The translations under genes and the position numbers were made by a program. This document shows positions 35,912-43,535 of a DNA stretch of 50,470 nucleotides, one piece after another. The notes under the pieces were generated by a model. That model saw nothing but the letters and a program-made list of their open reading frames with translations, ran no database searches and had not been told where the DNA came from. This DNA is from Achromobacter aegrifaciens (lineage in GTDB: Bacteria > Pseudomonadota > Gammaproteobacteria > Burkholderiales > Burkholderiaceae_B): the NCBI RefSeq assembly GCF_902859735.1, contig NZ_CADIJY010000024.1, forward strand, positions 1-50,470, read 5' to 3'. The stretch's first letter is position 1; each line of letters opens with the position of its first letter.

Positions 35912-37207
35912 ATGACCACGCACCGCCGCTTATCGACCCTGCATCTGCTGGGCATGTTCGCCTTCACGGCGCTGGCCCTGAACGACGATCACTTCGTCCT
36001 GGGCGTCGGCAGCTTCAAGCTGTCGCCCTTCGATTTCCTGTTCGTCGCCATGCTGGTGGTCAAGATGCTGCGGCTCGCGGATCCCGCGGCCTATGCGCTG
36101 CCCCGCGGCATGCTGGGCATGCTGCTGGGAATCCAGTGCGTGTCGGTGATCTATCTGCTTCTGGTGTCGCTGCATCATCCCGGCATCGAGACCGGCGATG
36201 TCGCGCGGGACCTGCGCATCGTGTTCTATTTTCTGTGCACGCCCTTTCTTTGCTACAAGGACATCGACAGCCCGGCCGCCTACGCGGTGCTGCAGAAGTA
36301 CATCGTGGCGGCCTGCCTGGCCGTGGCCACGCTGATGTTGGCCGAACAGCTGCAAGGCTTCAGCGTGGCGAATCCGCTGCGCAACGTGCGGCTGGGCGTA
36401 TGGGCCATTCCGTTCGGCGTGGTGTCTCTGCTGTACTTCCGGCGCACGCTCAACGTTTCCGGACCCAAGGCTTACGCGCTGACGGTCTATATGCTGCTGG
36501 CCCTGGTGTTCTCGCTGAACCGCAGCCAATACCTGCAGCTGGCGATCTCGGTCTTCATCGCCGTGCTGTTGGGCGCGGGTCCCGAGATCCGGCGCCGCGC
36601 CGTGCTGGTCTTTGCGCCGGCGGCAGTCGCCGGGGTGCTGGTCTTCGCCGCGATCGGCTACCTGGACGTGCTCACCAATCGCATCTTCAGCGTCGAGCGC
36701 CTGGACGAGGACTCCAGCTACGGCGCGCGCGTCCAGGAAATGCAGGGGCAAATGGACTTCTTCGCGGAGAGTCCGGTGTTCGGCAAGGGCGCGGGCTTTC
36801 GCAGCTGGGTCATGGGCGAGAACGGCTTCGAGCTGAGCACCTTCGCCCACAACTCCTGGGCCTTCTACCTGATGAAATTCGGGGTGGTCGGCACCATCAT
36901 GATCATGCTTCCGCCCGTGCTCATTCTGCTGCTCACGCTGTTGCGACGATATGCGCATCCGGGCCTGGAGCTGCACCGGCGATACCTGCTTGCCACCGCG
37001 CCTATCTATATCTTCATCGACTCGCTTTCCGGCGGCCTGGCCTATGCGCCCAAGACCGCCTTCACCGGGTTCCTGCTGTGCTATTGCCTGTCGCTCATGC
37101 GCAATGCCCAGATCATGCCCGTGCCAGAACAAAGAACGACATCCGCCCCCAGCCACCGCCCGGACGTTGCGCGCCGGACGCCAACTAGAGTGATCCCACA
37201 TGCCTGA
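35912..37207 (+). CDS. Wzy-like polysaccharide polymerase / O-antigen ligase family
   Basis: The 431-residue protein has about ten membrane helices. It carries features of the Wzy/WaaL superfamily: LALVFSLNRSQYLQLAISVF as the R-containing helix and a large periplasmic loop (about 255-310) ending in HNSWAFYLMKFG. Wzy polymers join repeat units at the outer face of the membrane. WaaL ligases share the fold, so the role is chosen from context (Wzx, Wza and Wzc are all present). The last bases overlap the next GT gene by 8 bp. Confidence 0.8.
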   Translation: MTTHRRLSTLHLLGMFAFTALALNDDHFVLGVGSFKLSPFDFLFVAMLVVKMLRLADPAAYALPRGMLGMLLGIQCVSVIYLLLVSLHHPGIETGDVARDLRIVFYFLCTPFLCYKDIDSPAAYAVLQKYIVAACLAVATLMLAEQLQGFSVANPLRNVRLGVWAIPFGVVSLLYFRRTLNVSGPKAYALTVYMLLALVFSLNRSQYLQLAISVFIAVLLGAGPEIRRRAVLVFAPAAVAGVLVFAAIGYLDVLTNRIFSVERLDEDSSYGARVQEMQGQMDFFAESPVFGKGAGFRSWVMGENGFELSTFAHNSWAFYLMKFGVVGTIMIMLPPVLILLLTLLRRYAHPGLELHRRYLLATAPIYIFIDSLSGGLAYAPKTAFTGFLLCYCLSLMRNAQIMPVPEQRTTSAPSHRPDVARRTPTRVIPHA

Positions 37208-38330
37208 TGTCTTGTTTGTCGCGCCAGACCTGCACGGCGGCGTAGGAAGATGTGTCGCCTTCATCGTGGATGCCTTGCCGGAACAAGGGGTGGATTCCGC
37301 CTTGTTCCTGCTGCGTTCGCGCATCCGCGAGTATCCCGTATCCAATCCGAAGGTGACCCGGGCGCTCCCTGTCAACGAATCCCCGACCGCGCTGCGGCTG
37401 ATGCTGCCCGTGGCCTTTTTCAAGCTGCTCATGCAGATCCGGCGCGACAAGCCCGCCATCGTCTGCTCGCACGGCCTCTTGTGCAACATGCTGGTCGTGG
37501 CGGCCAAGAAGCTGCTGCGCGGCAAGTTCGCCACCGTCGCCTTCGAACACAGCAGCCCGGCCATCCACTACGGAGCCTCGCGCATGCGGCGCCTGAAATG
37601 CTGGCTGGTCAGCCAGACCTACCGGCGCCACGATGCGGTGGTGGGCGTGTCGCGCGGCGTCAAGGAAGACCTGGTCAGCATGTTTCCGCCGCTGCGCGGC
37701 AAGGTCCACACCATCTACAACGGCGTGCCGCTGGAAAATGTGCGCGCGCAGGGCGGCCGCGGCGGCGACGACCCCGCGCAGCCCGCCCCCTACCATGTGG
37801 TGGCCGTGGGCCGGCTCGAAGCAGTGAAGGATTACGCGACGCTGATCGACGCGGCCGCATTGCTGGATGACCCCGGCATCCGCTTCACCATCCTGGGCGA
37901 AGGATCCGAGCATGCCGCCCTGCAAAAACGCATCGATGAGCGCGGCTCGCGCAGCCCGGTCACCCTGGCGGGCCATATCGACAACCCGTTCCCGGTGATT
38001 GCGGGCGCCGGCGCATTCGCCCTGACCTCCCTGCGCGAGAGCTTCGGCAATGTGCTGGTGGAAGCGCTGTGCCTGGGCGTGCCGGTCATTTCCACCGACT
38101 GTCCCCATGGCCCGGCTGAAATCCTGGATTCCGGCCGCTACGGCCTGCTGGTTCCGGTGGGCGACGCCGCGGCCCTGGCCGAGGCGGTGCGCCGCCTGGC
38201 CTATGACGCGGAGATGCGTGAACGGTTTGCCGAGCAAGGCCCGGAACGCGCCGACGCCTTTTCCCTGGAACGGCACTGCCGCAACGTCATCGCCCTCTTC
38301 CGCCCGCTGATGCAGCGCGGCACGCCCTGA
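37200..38330 (+). CDS. Glycosyltransferase family 4 (GT-B)
   Basis: The 376-residue enzyme has the GT-B layout: an N-domain opening DVLFVAPDLHGGVGRCVAF, a linker with VVAVGRLEAVKDYATLIDA, and the nucleotide-sugar site LTSLRESFGNVLVEALCLGVPVISTD with the E-x7-E motif. GT4 enzymes keep the anomeric configuration and transfer various sugars. The ATG at 37200 lies within the end of the polymerase gene, so translation is probably coupled. The sugar donor is unknown. Confidence 0.87.
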   Translation: MPDVLFVAPDLHGGVGRCVAFIVDALPEQGVDSALFLLRSRIREYPVSNPKVTRALPVNESPTALRLMLPVAFFKLLMQIRRDKPAIVCSHGLLCNMLVVAAKKLLRGKFATVAFEHSSPAIHYGASRMRRLKCWLVSQTYRRHDAVVGVSRGVKEDLVSMFPPLRGKVHTIYNGVPLENVRAQGGRGGDDPAQPAPYHVVAVGRLEAVKDYATLIDAAALLDDPGIRFTILGEGSEHAALQKRIDERGSRSPVTLAGHIDNPFPVIAGAGAFALTSLRESFGNVLVEALCLGVPVISTDCPHGPAEILDSGRYGLLVPVGDAAALAEAVRRLAYDAEMRERFAEQGPERADAFSLERHCRNVIALFRPLMQRGTP

Positions 38331-38343
38331 ACAGGACAGCATC

Positions 38344-39231
38344 ATGCAGAAGATACCGGTATCGGTCGTCGTCATGACGAAGAACGAGGAACGCAACATC
38401 AACAAGTGCCTGAAGGCGCTGGTCGAATTCGACGAAGTATTCGTGGTGGACTCCAACAGCACCGACGCGACCTGCGCGATGGCGACGGCGCTGGGCGCCA
38501 AGGTCTCGAACTTCCAGTGGAACGGCAAGTATCCCAAGAAGAAGCAGTGGTGCCTGGAACAGCTGCCGTTTTCGCACCCCGTGGTGCTGTACGTGGACGC
38601 GGACGAAGAGATGACGCCCGGCCTGGCCGCGGAAATACGCGAAGCCCTGCCGCGCTTCGCGGCGGGCGCGGGCGGCGCCTTCGTGCCGTTCGATTACGTC
38701 TTCTGCGGCAAGAAGCTGGAACACGGCCACCGCGTGTACAAGCTGGCCCTGTTGGCGCGCGACCGCTCGCGCTTCCTGGACTACGACGATCTCGACGTGG
38801 CGCATATGTGGGAGGTCGAAGGCCATTACCAGCCGCAGGTCGAAGGCGAAACCTTCGCCCTGCGCCAGCGCATGGTGCACAACGACCATGATTCGCTGTT
38901 CCACTACTTCGACAAGCACAACCGCTATTCCGATTGGGAAGCGAACCTGCGCACCAAGGGCCTGATGAACGATCCGCGCGAGGCCAACGTGGGCGCGCGC
39001 GCCCTGCTCAAGCGCATCTTCCAGGCCATGCCGTTCAAGGCGCCCATCTCGTTCCTGCATTCCTACGTGTTCCGCCTGGGCTTCCTGGACGGCAAGGCGG
39101 GCTACGACTACGCGGTGGCGCGCGCCATGTACTACTGGCAGATCCGCATCAAGACCGAAGAGATCCAGAAGGCGCGGCAGGCCAGCGCCGCCGCGGCGCG
39201 TGACGACGCCGTGGCGGGAGCCGCCAAATGA
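38344..39231 (+). CDS. Glycosyltransferase family 2, WaaE/KdtX-like
   Basis: The 295-residue protein opens with IPVSVVVMTKNEERNINKCL and has VVDSNSTDAT and the DxD-type VLYVDADEEMTP. The C-terminal half contains the HYFDKHNRYSDWEAN block of the WaaE-like subgroup, whose members add glucose or heptose-type sugars to LPS cores or polysaccharides. The last bases overlap the next gene in an ATGA. The Ala-rich tail (about 275-295) is probably flexible. The acceptor is an inference. Confidence 0.84.
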   Translation: MQKIPVSVVVMTKNEERNINKCLKALVEFDEVFVVDSNSTDATCAMATALGAKVSNFQWNGKYPKKKQWCLEQLPFSHPVVLYVDADEEMTPGLAAEIREALPRFAAGAGGAFVPFDYVFCGKKLEHGHRVYKLALLARDRSRFLDYDDLDVAHMWEVEGHYQPQVEGETFALRQRMVHNDHDSLFHYFDKHNRYSDWEANLRTKGLMNDPREANVGARALLKRIFQAMPFKAPISFLHSYVFRLGFLDGKAGYDYAVARAMYYWQIRIKTEEIQKARQASAAAARDDAVAGAAK

Positions 39232-39788
39232 GCGCCCTGCAACAGCTCGACCGTTTTGCGCTGGCGCCCGGCCAGCGCGGCCGCTCCGCCCTGACGGTGC
39301 AGCTCTGGTGGACGGTGCAGGCGACGCTGTTCCGCTGGTCGCCGCAAGTTGCCTATGGCTTTCGCCGCTGGCTGCTGCGGTGCTTTGGCGCACGGGTCGG
39401 CCGCAAGGTGCTGATCCGGCCCACCGCCACCGTGACCTATCCATGGAAGGTCGAAATCGGCGACTACGCCTGGATTGGGGACGACGCGGTCATCTACAGC
39501 CTGGGTCCCATCCACATCGGCGCCCACGCCGTGGTGTCGCAGCGCAGCTACCTCTGCGCAGCAGACCACGATGCGGCGCAACCCGACTTTCCCTTGCGCG
39601 AACGCGCCGTGCGCATCGAGGACGGCGCGTGGGTGGCGACCGACGTGTTCATCGGCCCCGGCGTGACCGTCGGGCGTGAAGCAGTGATCGGCGCACGCAG
39701 CTCGGTGTTCCGCAACATGCCGCCCGCCATGGTGTGCCACGGCAACCCATGCCGTCCGATCCGCCCGCGCCAGGCTGGCCCGGCATGA
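39228..39788 (+). CDS. WcaF-like sugar O-acetyltransferase
   Basis: The 186-residue protein is a hexapeptide-repeat acyltransferase. It begins with a hydrophobic/basic segment (about 25-55) and then has left-handed beta-helix repeats such as VEIGDYAWIGDDAVIYSLGPIHIGA. LCAADHDAAQPDF carries the catalytic His, and VFIGPGVTVGREAVIGARS follows. The late CHGNPCRPI fits the colanic acid WcaF group. It would put an acetyl group on one sugar of the repeat unit. ATGA overlaps couple it to the genes on both sides. Confidence 0.86.
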   Translation: MSALQQLDRFALAPGQRGRSALTVQLWWTVQATLFRWSPQVAYGFRRWLLRCFGARVGRKVLIRPTATVTYPWKVEIGDYAWIGDDAVIYSLGPIHIGAHAVVSQRSYLCAADHDAAQPDFPLRERAVRIEDGAWVATDVFIGPGVTVGREAVIGARSSVFRNMPPAMVCHGNPCRPIRPRQAGPA

Positions 39789-41041
39789 AGATCCTCATCT
39801 ACGGCATCAACTACGCGCCCGAACTCACCGGCATCGGCAAATACAGCGCCGAACTGGCCGAATGGCTGGCCGCGCGCGGCCACGAAGTCAGCGTGGTGAC
39901 GGCCCCGCCCTACTATCCGCAGTGGCAGGTGCACGAAGGCTATCGCGCCAGCCGTTACCGCAAGGAAACCCTGCGCGGCGTCACCGTACGCCGCGCGCCG
40001 CTCTGGGTTCCCGGACGGCCGGGCGGCCTCAAGCGCCTGATCCACCTGGCCAGCTTCGCCCTGTCCAGCCTGCCCTCGCTGTTGCGCGCGGCCGCCGGGC
40101 GGCCGGACATCATCCTGGTGGTGGAGCCCGCGCTCTTCTGCGCGCCCGCCGCCTGGCTGGCGGCGCGGCTTTGCGGCGCCCGCGCCTGGCTGCACATCCA
40201 GGACTATGAAGTGGACGCCGCGTTCGAGCTGGGGCTGCTCAAGGGCGCCGGCCTGCGCGCCATGGTGCTCAGGGCCGAACGCTGGCTGATGCGCCGCTTC
40301 GACCGCGTGTCGACCATATCCAGCCGCATGCTGGACCTGGCGCGGGCCAAGGGCGTGGACCCGGGCCGCGCGGTGCTGCTGCCCAACTGGATCGATGTCG
40401 ATGCGATTGCGCCGCGCGCCGGCGGCGGCAACTACCGCGCCGAACTGGGCATTCCGCACGACGCGATCGTTGCGCTTTATTCAGGCAACATGGGCGGCAA
40501 GCAGGGCCTGCAGACCCTGGCCGACGTGGCCCGCAGGCTCAGCCGCGAGACGCGCCTGTGGTTCGTCTTCTGCGGCCAGGGTCCTGAACGCGCGCCGCTG
40601 CAGCAGCAATGCGAGGGCCTGGCCCGCGTCGTCTTCCTGGACCTGCAGCCTGCCGAACGCCTGGGCGAATTGCTCAATACCGCCGACATCCATCTGCTGC
40701 CCCAACGCGCCGGCGCCGCCGACCTGGTGATGCCGTCCAAGCTGACTGGCATGCTGGCCAGCGGCCGGCCCGTGGTGTGCGGCGCCTCGCCCGGCACCGA
40801 GCTGGCCGGCGTGGTCGCGCGCTGCGGCCTGCTGACGCCGCCGGAAGACGGAGCGGCCATGGCCGAGGCGGTGCGCAAGCTCAGCTACAACGCGCAGATC
40901 CGCGAAACCCTGGGCGCCGCGGCGCGCCAGTATGCGCAGACGCATCTGCACGTGGACAGCGTGCTGGCTGCCGCGGAACAGGAATTCGAAGCGCTGATAG
41001 CGGCCAAGGGCAAACATGCGGCCCGCGGCGCGGGCGTTTGA
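39785..41041 (+). CDS. WcaI-like glycosyltransferase family 4
   Basis: The 418-residue GT-B enzyme begins KILIYGINYAPELTGIGKYSAELAEWLA and has TAPPYYPQW, both typical of WcaI. Its second half shows LYSGNMGGKQGLQTL and a donor site around AGAADLVMPSKLTGMLASGRPVV. In colanic acid loci WcaI is proposed to transfer a sugar such as fucose or glucose. It is the last gene of the operon. A hairpin capable of forming around the stop codon (arms at 41025-41031 and 41053-41059) may help end transcription. Confidence 0.88.
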   Translation: MKILIYGINYAPELTGIGKYSAELAEWLAARGHEVSVVTAPPYYPQWQVHEGYRASRYRKETLRGVTVRRAPLWVPGRPGGLKRLIHLASFALSSLPSLLRAAAGRPDIILVVEPALFCAPAAWLAARLCGARAWLHIQDYEVDAAFELGLLKGAGLRAMVLRAERWLMRRFDRVSTISSRMLDLARAKGVDPGRAVLLPNWIDVDAIAPRAGGGNYRAELGIPHDAIVALYSGNMGGKQGLQTLADVARRLSRETRLWFVFCGQGPERAPLQQQCEGLARVVFLDLQPAERLGELLNTADIHLLPQRAGAADLVMPSKLTGMLASGRPVVCGASPGTELAGVVARCGLLTPPEDGAAMAEAVRKLSYNAQIRETLGAAARQYAQTHLHVDSVLAAAEQEFEALIAAKGKHAARGAGV

Positions 41042-41192
41042 ACGTCCGCACGGCGCCGCACAAGCCTGCCGCATCTGCTGCGCGCAGGCCGTCAACGTTG
41101 CGATGAGTTCAATTTTCTCTTGGCGGTTGGCGACGGGTTACGCGCACTCGAGACCGATGCTCTTGCATCAAGTCTCTCGCGCTTGACCCATC

Positions 41193-41858
41193 CTACGCGT
41201 CTGGGTCGTGTTTGGCGGGCGCTGCGCCGTTGCCGCTGCTGACCAGTCCCATCTGCACCGCGATGTAGGCTGCCTCGGCCTGGTTACGCGCGTTCAGCTT
41301 CCAGTACAGCGTGCGCGCGTGGCTCTTCACGGTGGCCACCGAGATGCCGACCTGCTGGCCGATCTCCCGCATGGTCTTGCCCTGCACCAGCAATTGCAGG
41401 ATCTCTTCCTGCCGTTGGGTCAGCTCCCTCAGCTCCTGGGTTGGCGGATGCGAGGCGCCCTGAGGTCGGGCCGCGGGCTGCGGATAGCATTCGCCGCCCG
41501 CCATGACGAGGCTGACCGCCGCCGCCAGCGCATCGGGGCTGGAGGCCTTGGGCATGTAGCCCGCGACGCCTGCCCGCGCACACGCCGCCATGACGCCCGG
41601 GTCCAGCACCGAATAAAGCACCAGCACCAGCCGCGGCATGAAGAACGCCATCGATTGGGACAGGAGTCCGACGTCCTGCTCGGCCAGGCCGCTGCAACCC
41701 ATCACCAGCAACTCCACCGGGCGGTTGATCGAACTGGACATGGTGAGCAATTGGGCTGGCGAGATGGCCAGAATGTCGTCGGTGTTCCGCGCACGCTCCA
41801 GCACATGCTGGATCGCGACACGGAGCAGAGCGTAGTCTTCGATCAGTACGGTTGTCAT
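41193..41858 (-). CDS. LuxR-type regulator with an atypical receiver (first of a pair)
   Basis: This 221-residue protein has a receiver-like N-domain (1-120) and a LuxR/NarL helix-turn-helix. The latter reads LTQRQEEILQLLVQGKTMREIGQQVGISVATVKSHARTLYWKL. In the receiver, the N-terminal acidic site is ED (LIEDYALL) and a Lys is kept in GYMPKASS. The usual phospho-Asp strand instead reads PVELLVMGCSG, so the acceptor is missing. It therefore probably works without phosphorylation, or responds to another signal. The ATG at 41858 fits the domain start; an ATG 24 bp upstream is less likely. Faces the 3' end of the polysaccharide operon. Confidence 0.85.
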   Translation of the reverse strand: MTTVLIEDYALLRVAIQHVLERARNTDDILAISPAQLLTMSSSINRPVELLVMGCSGLAEQDVGLLSQSMAFFMPRLVLVLYSVLDPGVMAACARAGVAGYMPKASSPDALAAAVSLVMAGGECYPQPAARPQGASHPPTQELRELTQRQEEILQLLVQGKTMREIGQQVGISVATVKSHARTLYWKLNARNQAEAAYIAVQMGLVSSGNGAAPAKHDPDA

Positions 41859-42218
41859 CCCGGGGGGAACCTTGTGACGCATGGCCCATACACGGTTCCC
41901 ATGACGCTGGCGCATCATTGCTGCAACGGCAGGCTGCTGGCGTCACCGACCTCACGGGAATCTCGTCCGCGGCACGGAATCGCGATGGCGAGGCGGAGTT
42001 GTTCGCCTTCTCGATCCAGTCTTGCGGACACAACCCATGCTATCAGCGGCTACGTTCGCTGAATCTCGTTCAGGAGGATGATTGGTGGAGGAATGCAGCA
42101 GCACTGCGACCGCGGATACTGCTGTGTATGAATTAGCCATGATGGCTATGCGCGCTCCCGGCAGCAACGGAACGCCTTTGTTCCAGGCTGCCGGGCAGGC
42201 CGCGCAAACCAATCCCGG
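41859..42218. other. Gap between the two LuxR-type genes, with a hairpin and an inverted repeat
   Basis: The 360-bp gap holds an inverted repeat TAGCCAT-G-ATGGCTA (42134-42148), about 276 bp before the first regulator gene. It also has a stable two-step hairpin (42157-42195) with a 9-bp outer stem and a 5-bp inner stem around GCCTTT. The hairpin would end transcription of the second regulator gene, although no T tract follows. No protein gene is convincing here. Confidence 0.6.
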
Positions 42219-42971
42219 CTACCCGAGCTTGCGCCCATAAAGCTGCCCGGCATCCACATCCCTGCCGTTCGGTTCATGCCATTCCAAGGTCGCGCCACGC
42301 TGCAGCGCCGCGTATACGGCTTCGCCCTTGTTCTTCACATGCAAGCGCTGGTAAAGCGTGCACGCATGCGTTTTGGCCGTGGCCACCGAAATGTTCAACA
42401 TCCTGCTGACCGTCTTGATCGGATAGCCGCGCGCCAGCAACACCAGGACTTCGTATTGCCGCGGCGTGATCTGCAGCAGCTGCGCGCCGGCGCTGACGGG
42501 CATGGAACCCTTGCTGGCAGCGGCATCGTCGGCATCCCTGGCCGGCAAGGCGCAGACCGTTTGCGCGGGAGCCTGCAATGCCTGTTCGCTGGGGAAGCAC
42601 TGCCCTCCCGCCATGACCAGGCGGATGGCCGCTTCAAGGATTTCCACCGATGCCGTCTTCATGAGGCAACCGTAGACGCTTGCCCCGGGCAACCCTTGTA
42701 CCGGCATGGGCAGAGGCATGACGTCCGTCAGCAGCAGGATCCGCTTGGGCGTGAGCACGCGCTGGATTTCATGCAGCGCGCTCCACGCTTCGTCGGTATC
42801 CACCGGCAATCCATAGATCAACAGGTCGGCGCCCGCGTGCACGCCGTCCGCCTTGGAGATGTCAGCCAAACCCATCCCCTCGATTTCCCACACATCATCC
42901 AACTTGCTCAGAATCTGCCACAACCCCAACCGCAGGAGCGGATGGGCTTCAATCAGGACCATCTTGGCCAT
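42219..42971 (-). CDS. LuxR-type regulator with an atypical receiver (second of a pair)
   Basis: The 250-residue protein has an N-terminal receiver-like domain (1-125) and a C-terminal helix-turn-helix with ITPRQYEVLVLLARGYPIKTVSRMLNISVATAKTHACTLYQRL. The receiver keeps MVLIEAHPLLRLG at the start and a Lys in LMKTASVE. The phospho-acceptor strand reads ADLLIYGLPVD, so the Asp is replaced. It is a diverged paralogue of the regulator beside it, sharing the AIRLVMAGGQCFP segment. The two may act together or oppose each other. Control of the polysaccharide operon or of the neighbouring two-domain gene is an inference from position. Confidence 0.84.
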   Translation of the reverse strand: MAKMVLIEAHPLLRLGLWQILSKLDDVWEIEGMGLADISKADGVHAGADLLIYGLPVDTDEAWSALHEIQRVLTPKRILLLTDVMPLPMPVQGLPGASVYGCLMKTASVEILEAAIRLVMAGGQCFPSEQALQAPAQTVCALPARDADDAAASKGSMPVSAGAQLLQITPRQYEVLVLLARGYPIKTVSRMLNISVATAKTHACTLYQRLHVKNKGEAVYAALQRGATLEWHEPNGRDVDAGQLYGRKLG

Positions 42972-43060
42972 GGTGTCCTCCCGGTTTTTCGACGGGCCTA
43001 GAAGGGATCTTCGCTGTGCTGAAGACTATTTTTTTTCCAACCCTGCGATGCGAGTCCGCA

Positions 43061-43074
43061 ATATTCCGGAATAT
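43061..43074. promoter_or_regulatory. Perfect 14-bp palindrome, possible operator
   Basis: The sequence ATATTCCGGAATAT lies 90 bp upstream of the second LuxR-type gene, where a dimeric regulator could bind. No family-specific assignment is possible. Confidence 0.45.
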
Positions 43075-43379
43075 CTAATGAAGCTGAACCGGAGCATTTG
43101 GGCTGGGAGACTTTGGTAGCCAACATAACGGATGGCATGGACCCATCTTATGGTTCGAAATTGTCAAAATCAAGACGTTTCGGCTCGATATAATCCGACA
43201 AAAACAGAAATCATTCGTTAGCCTTAATCATCATCGTAAATCTGGACGAGACGCGCATCTCATCCATTCCGGCGCTAGGGTTTTCACCAGGAATTCCCCA
43301 TGAGGAGCTTGCGCTTTCCCTATGGAAGATGCAGGTCCGGCGCGGGTCGCAGGCTAAGGCAGGCCACTGTTACAGGCGT

Positions 43380-43414
43380 AAAAAAGCCGCGCCGCGGCAT
43401 CCGCCGGGCGCGGC
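43380..43414 (-). terminator. Intrinsic terminator of the two-domain gene
   Basis: On the minus strand an 8-bp GC stem (43407-43414 with 43386-43393) is followed directly by six T (43385-43380). It lies about 120 bp after the stop of the minus-strand gene at 43536, so it is probably its intrinsic terminator. Confidence 0.7.
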
Positions 43415-43535
43415 CTGGAAGTTCCGGAATCAGGACAATAACTGTCTATATGTTTCCGCGGACACATCAAGCCCGTGCGTCTTTCTCGTAATCGAAATAT
43501 AGGTAACATTTTTATTTTTGCGTTTCCGGCACGAT

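Larger units (their letters stand above)
42972..43535. other. AT-rich gap of about 560 bp with palindromes and promoter-like boxes
   Basis: The sequence is clearly less GC-rich than its surroundings. It contains a perfect 14-bp palindrome ATATTCCGGAATAT (43061-43074), an exact TATAAT on the plus strand (43189-43194) without a good -35, and an eight-T run (43029-43036) after a short hairpin (43008-43025). The second regulator gene should have its promoter here. A 63-codon frame at 43300-43491 overlaps the terminator below and is not called. Confidence 0.55.

Noticed and set aside
41025-41059. Hairpin around the stop codon of the WcaI-like gene as a firm terminator
   Set aside because: The stem overlaps the stop codon, has a wobble pair and a very tight loop, and no T tract follows; it is mentioned only as a possibility.
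43300-43491. A 63-codon plus-strand frame in the AT-rich gap
   Set aside because: It overlaps the minus-strand terminator hairpin and codes for a basic low-complexity peptide with no family pattern; the AGGA before it could be chance.
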